Below, in pieces: positions 16,326-18,534 of a DNA stretch of 18,534 bases. The stretch comes from Limnoraphis robusta CS-951 (lineage in GTDB: Bacteria; Cyanobacteriota; Cyanobacteriia; Cyanobacteriales; Microcoleaceae): positions 1 through 18,534 of the forward strand of contig NZ_LATL02000243.1 in assembly GCF_000972705.2 (NCBI RefSeq), in the 5' to 3' direction. Every line of letters begins with the position of its first letter. Position 1 is the stretch's first letter. Made by a program: the position numbers and the translations under genes. The notes beneath the pieces are model-generated. The model was not told the origin of the DNA. It ran no database searches and worked only from the letters and a program-made list of their open reading frames with translations.

Positions 16326-16757
16326 ATGAATTCTAACGACAATGATGATTTTCAATTCCCCAAGCCGTCGAATGAATACTCAAAGCAGTTTATTGAAATT
16401 CCGCCTTCCCACCCGTATCAAAATCCAGAAAAGATTTATTCGGGCTTTGAACCCCTAGAGTCAATTGGTTTAGAAGGTTCCGCCTATCGTAATCTTTCTA
16501 AGGGGAATGCTCCTCGGTGGGTGATGTGGAGTAGTTGGCTATTTTTAGGGTTTCCCTCTTTGTTTGTTTGTGGGATTATCCTAGCAGAGATGATTGAACT
16601 TGCAAAACAATCTTTAATCAAAGCAGACACAGCAGAACATCTTTATATTGTTTTCTGTGGGATTATCGGAATAGGAGGGAGTATGATGTTTGCTGGGGTA
16701 ATGTTTTATATTTGGGTTAAGGGAAATCAAAAGCACTTTCGTCAACCCAAACGCTAA
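16326..16757 (+). CDS. Small two-TM membrane protein, unknown
   Basis: I do not recognise this 143-residue protein. The N-terminal 60 residues are polar, Pro/Ser/Asn-rich and probably disordered. Two membrane helices follow (about 66-90 and 106-130), with a short loop of charged residues between and a basic tail ending in PKR. By the positive-inside tendency the basic C-terminus and the long N-terminus would both be cytoplasmic. The start is ATG 16326 with AGGAAA upstream. The 9-bp hairpin just before the start is the only visible control element. It lies 142 nt after aroE and 82 nt before the secreted-protein gene; no functional link is evident. Confidence 0.65.
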   Translation: MNSNDNDDFQFPKPSNEYSKQFIEIPPSHPYQNPEKIYSGFEPLESIGLEGSAYRNLSKGNAPRWVMWSSWLFLGFPSLFVCGIILAEMIELAKQSLIKADTAEHLYIVFCGIIGIGGSMMFAGVMFYIWVKGNQKHFRQPKR

Positions 16758-16839
16758 GGAGATGCTGCTCGCAGGAAGTTAATGGTGTTTCAGTGCTGAT
16801 TTGCGGTAAGCTAGAGTTTAAATCGAAAAGGTCAGATTT

Positions 16840-17274
16840 ATGCGATCGCGAATCTTTCCCAGTGTTTTATTGGCAGGTTTGATCAGTCTTTTGACTTGGT
16901 TTTGGACTCCGCCTGCTTTAGCCTTGATTCCTGTAGAAATTTATGATTTAGGTTTAAAAGACTGCCCGGCTGAATTCGCAGAAGGAATGACTTCCAGTTT
17001 TTCTTCCCAAGCTGCTAACTGTTATATGATCACAGGAAAAGCGAAGAATACTACGGGAAAATATGTCGTGGATGCGGATGTGTTTGGTCGCATCTATGAT
17101 GCCAATGGAAATAGAGTCATGGAAAACAGGACTCGCCTCGGAAGTATTCCTGAAGTTCCTCCGGGTGTGGTAACTGATTTTGAGATTAGAATTTCTGTGC
17201 CAACCAATCTCAAACCGCCTTTAAGCTTAAAACAGTTCAAAGCCTCTGGGTTTACGGCTCGAATTGGTCGATAA
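16840..17274 (+). CDS. Conserved-looking secreted or lumenal protein, FxLYD-like
   Basis: The 144-residue product begins with a signal peptide (basic MRSR, hydrophobic core to about residue 25, then PALA) so it is probably exported to the periplasm or thylakoid lumen. The rest is a beta-rich domain with two cysteines (Cys42 and Cys61) that could form a disulfide. The pattern ITGKAKNTTGKYVVDADVFG, then a PPG turn and DFEIRISVP, resembles FxLYD-type beta-sandwich domains. I do not know its function. Start ATG 16840 has AAAGG at 16827-16831 (8-nt spacer) and is immediately followed by a HIP1 octamer inside the signal-peptide codons. Its stop is 27 nt from the end of the tnpB element, which points toward it. 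Confidence 0.7.
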   Translation: MRSRIFPSVLLAGLISLLTWFWTPPALALIPVEIYDLGLKDCPAEFAEGMTSSFSSQAANCYMITGKAKNTTGKYVVDADVFGRIYDANGNRVMENRTRLGSIPEVPPGVVTDFEIRISVPTNLKPPLSLKQFKASGFTARIGR

Positions 17275-17300
17275 TCAACTTGAATCAACAGTTAGGTTGG

Positions 17301-17480
17301 TTGACATCCTCTCCGCCGTAAACGACGGAGATTCCAAACATCACTGTTTGGGTTTCCTCTTTCTATGAGTTGACTTACTCAACTGGGTTTCCCCACTTAA
17401 GCAGAGATCAGTCTCTCGGGAGGCGTTAATTTCCGTCTGCCCGACGGTATTTGATAGTTGTTTAAGTGCAGATTTTAGAA
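17301..17480 (-). ncRNA. Candidate omega-RNA / right-end module of the tnpB element
   Basis: In IS200/IS605 TnpB elements the guide RNA overlaps the 3' end of tnpB and the right end, with the guide taken from flanking DNA. Here, read on the minus strand, the tnpB stop is followed by TGTTTGGAATC, a hairpin CTCCGTCG-TTTA-CGGCGGAG (17311-17330, one G-T pair), and GAGGATGTCAA ending at 17301. The guide would therefore be the next bases to the left, starting CCAACCTAACTG. The 5' boundary inside tnpB is a guess. The expression level and activity are unknown, and the neighbouring protein gene is broken. Confidence 0.4.
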
Positions 17481-18534
17481 TGTTTTTGGCGGCATTTTCG
17501 TCTCGGTTGGATGTGTATCCGCAGTGAGGACATTTATGAGTTCTCGTACTGAGAGTTTTGACAACCTTTTCACCACAATTTGAGCAGTTTTGAGAAGTAT
17601 ATGCAGGTTCAACGGCAATCACCGGAACCCCATAAATCCTCCCAAAATATTCTAACCATTCTCTAAATCTGTACCAAGCAGCATCATTAATTGATTTGGC
17701 TAGATGATGGTTTTTAACCATGTTCCGTATCCGTAGGTTTTCAATCGCTACCAAATCGTTAGACTGTATGACCTGTTGGGCCTGTTTACAAACCCAATCA
17801 TTACGCCTGCGTGAAACCTTGAGATGCGCCCTTCCTAACCGATTCCTGGCTTTTTTACGGTTTTGACTTCCCTTTTTTGTTCGAGATAAGCGACGTTGCA
17901 GCTTTTTAATTCGTCGCTCGTCTTTTCTTAAAAAGCGGGGGTTGTCTATCTGTGAGCCAAAAGAATCGGTGTAGAAATGGTTTAAACCGACATCCAAACC
18001 TGTTTGTTTGTTACTGAGTTCTTTGTTTTCCTCTCTGGTATAATCGATTAAAAATTGAGCATAATACCCATCGTGTCTTCTAATCACTCTAACTCGTTTA
18101 ATTTGTTGGAGTTGATAGAAGTGTAAATCTCGGCTACCCCAAAGTTTAAATGTACCTGCTTGAAACTTATCAGAAAACGTTAAATAACGTCTATCCTCTG
18201 AAAGTTTCCATCCCGATGTTTTGTATTCAACAGATGCTCGAACTTGGTACTTTTTAAACTTTGGGAATCCTTTTTTACCTGGTATTTTTTGCCGACAATT
18301 TTGATAAAATCGCTCAATTTAAAACAGATAGGATAAGGATTTAACGGATTAAGCTATCTGTGAGATGCCAAGATATATGGGTTTTACAGTTAAGTTAATC
18401 CGTTCTTCCGCTTCTCTATCCGTTTTTAAATTGATGCCCATGCTCTCTCTGCCTGTGCTTGTCGAGCCATAGAATTGAGTTTGTTCACCCAAGGAAAACT
18501 AGGATTGTCTGACAGCAGTTTGCAGTAGCGATAG
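17341..18534 (-). pseudogene. tnpB: TnpB (OrfB), split by a MITE-like insertion
   Basis: TnpB is an RNA-guided DNA nuclease of IS200/IS605 elements and an ancestor of Cas12. The C-terminal piece (17341-18318, 325 residues) starts after the insertion at ERFYQNCRQKIPGKKGFPKF and keeps all catalytic residues: Asp in TGLDVGL (17992-17994), Glu in VAIENLRIRNM (17740-17742), Asp in SNRDENAAKN (17500-17502), and the zinc ribbon CSNCG/CPHCG. The N-terminal piece (18429-18534, 35 residues visible) reads YRYCKLL to ERAWASI, a typical early TnpB segment, then meets a TAA created by the insertion. The two pieces are in different frames. Removal of the 109-bp insert plus one AATT copy joins them as ASI-ERF. 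A GTG at 18087 could start a truncated core. Confidence 0.85.
18320..18428. mobile_element. 109-bp MITE-like palindromic insertion in tnpB
   Basis: The element is bounded by exact AATT duplications at 18316-18319 and 18429-18432. Its ends are inverted: TAAAACAGATAG at the left and CTATCCGTTTTTA at the right. Inner arms AACGGATTAA (18343-18352) and TTAATCCGTT (18395-18404) are perfectly complementary, so almost the whole element can fold into one hairpin. It has no coding capacity. Such elements are moved in trans by a transposase recognising the same ends; the parent family is not identifiable here. The duplication limits are unambiguous because the bases next to each AATT differ. Confidence 0.8.

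Larger units (their letters stand above)
17301..18534 (-). mobile_element. IS200/IS605-type tnpB element, partial (runs off window)
   Basis: The element is defined by a TnpB-like gene and the right-end hairpin/GAGGATGTCAA motif at 17301. The left end lies beyond 18534. No tnpA (Y1 transposase) is seen within the window, so it could be a tnpB-only element. It is itself interrupted by a 109-bp insertion, so it is probably immobile. Confidence 0.7.

Noticed and set aside
18320..18428. TA target duplication (IS630/mariner type) for the MITE-like element
   Set aside because: TA-based boundaries do not restore the TnpB frame, while AATT restores it exactly.

Overview
The window is cyanobacterial DNA. 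The evidence is the petC-petA cytochrome b6f pair, a cyanobacterial DUF3067-type gene beside it, and frequent HIP1-type GCGATCGC octamers (for example near 1260, 1740, 2369, 8219, 12860, 13299, 13364, 14185 and 16843). Moderate GC, a soluble-adenylyl-cyclase-like signalling giant and several IS605-type transposon ends suggest a filamentous Oscillatoriales-type genome. That last step is inference; no rRNA or other species marker is present.

Layout. 1-345 has no intact gene but ends in an orphan right end of an IS200/IS605-type (TnpB) element that stops 16 nt short of petA. 346-1971 is the petC-petA operon on the minus strand. Divergent from it are a small DUF3067-type gene (2201-2509) and, overlapping its last codons, a 1275-residue single-chain restriction-methylation enzyme (2497-6324). 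A 3.5-kb minus-strand gene (6503-10045) encodes zinc ribbons, a class III cyclase domain, an AAA-type ATPase and a TPR-like tail. Divergent from it is an HD-type phosphohydrolase-like gene (10537-11901), followed convergently by an M15-peptidase-like protein (11936-12523). Then come a J-domain membrane protein (12672-13781) and a P-loop ATPase (13862-15208). After these are aroE (15320-16183), a two-TM protein (16326-16757) and a secreted protein (16840-17274). The right edge is a broken tnpB on the minus strand with its right end at 17301.

How the genes relate. petC and petA supply the Rieske protein and cytochrome f of the b6f complex. aroE belongs to aromatic amino acid synthesis. The roughly 12.7 kb between DUF3067 and aroE is an accessory-looking block of defence, signalling and large ATPase genes. 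Nothing in the sequence proves that these act together.

Best discoveries. (1) The tnpB at the right edge is split by a 109-bp MITE-like palindromic insertion (18320-18428) with an exact 4-bp AATT target duplication; removing 113 bp restores the TnpB reading frame perfectly. (2) The two IS605-type right ends at about 329 and 17301 are homologous and face each other across the window. (3) The cyclase-ATPase gene has unusual substrate-specificity residues and a divergent HD-domain neighbour. (4) The J-domain/P-loop ATPase pair is unassigned and has a structured divergent promoter region carrying three GTTTGAG boxes.
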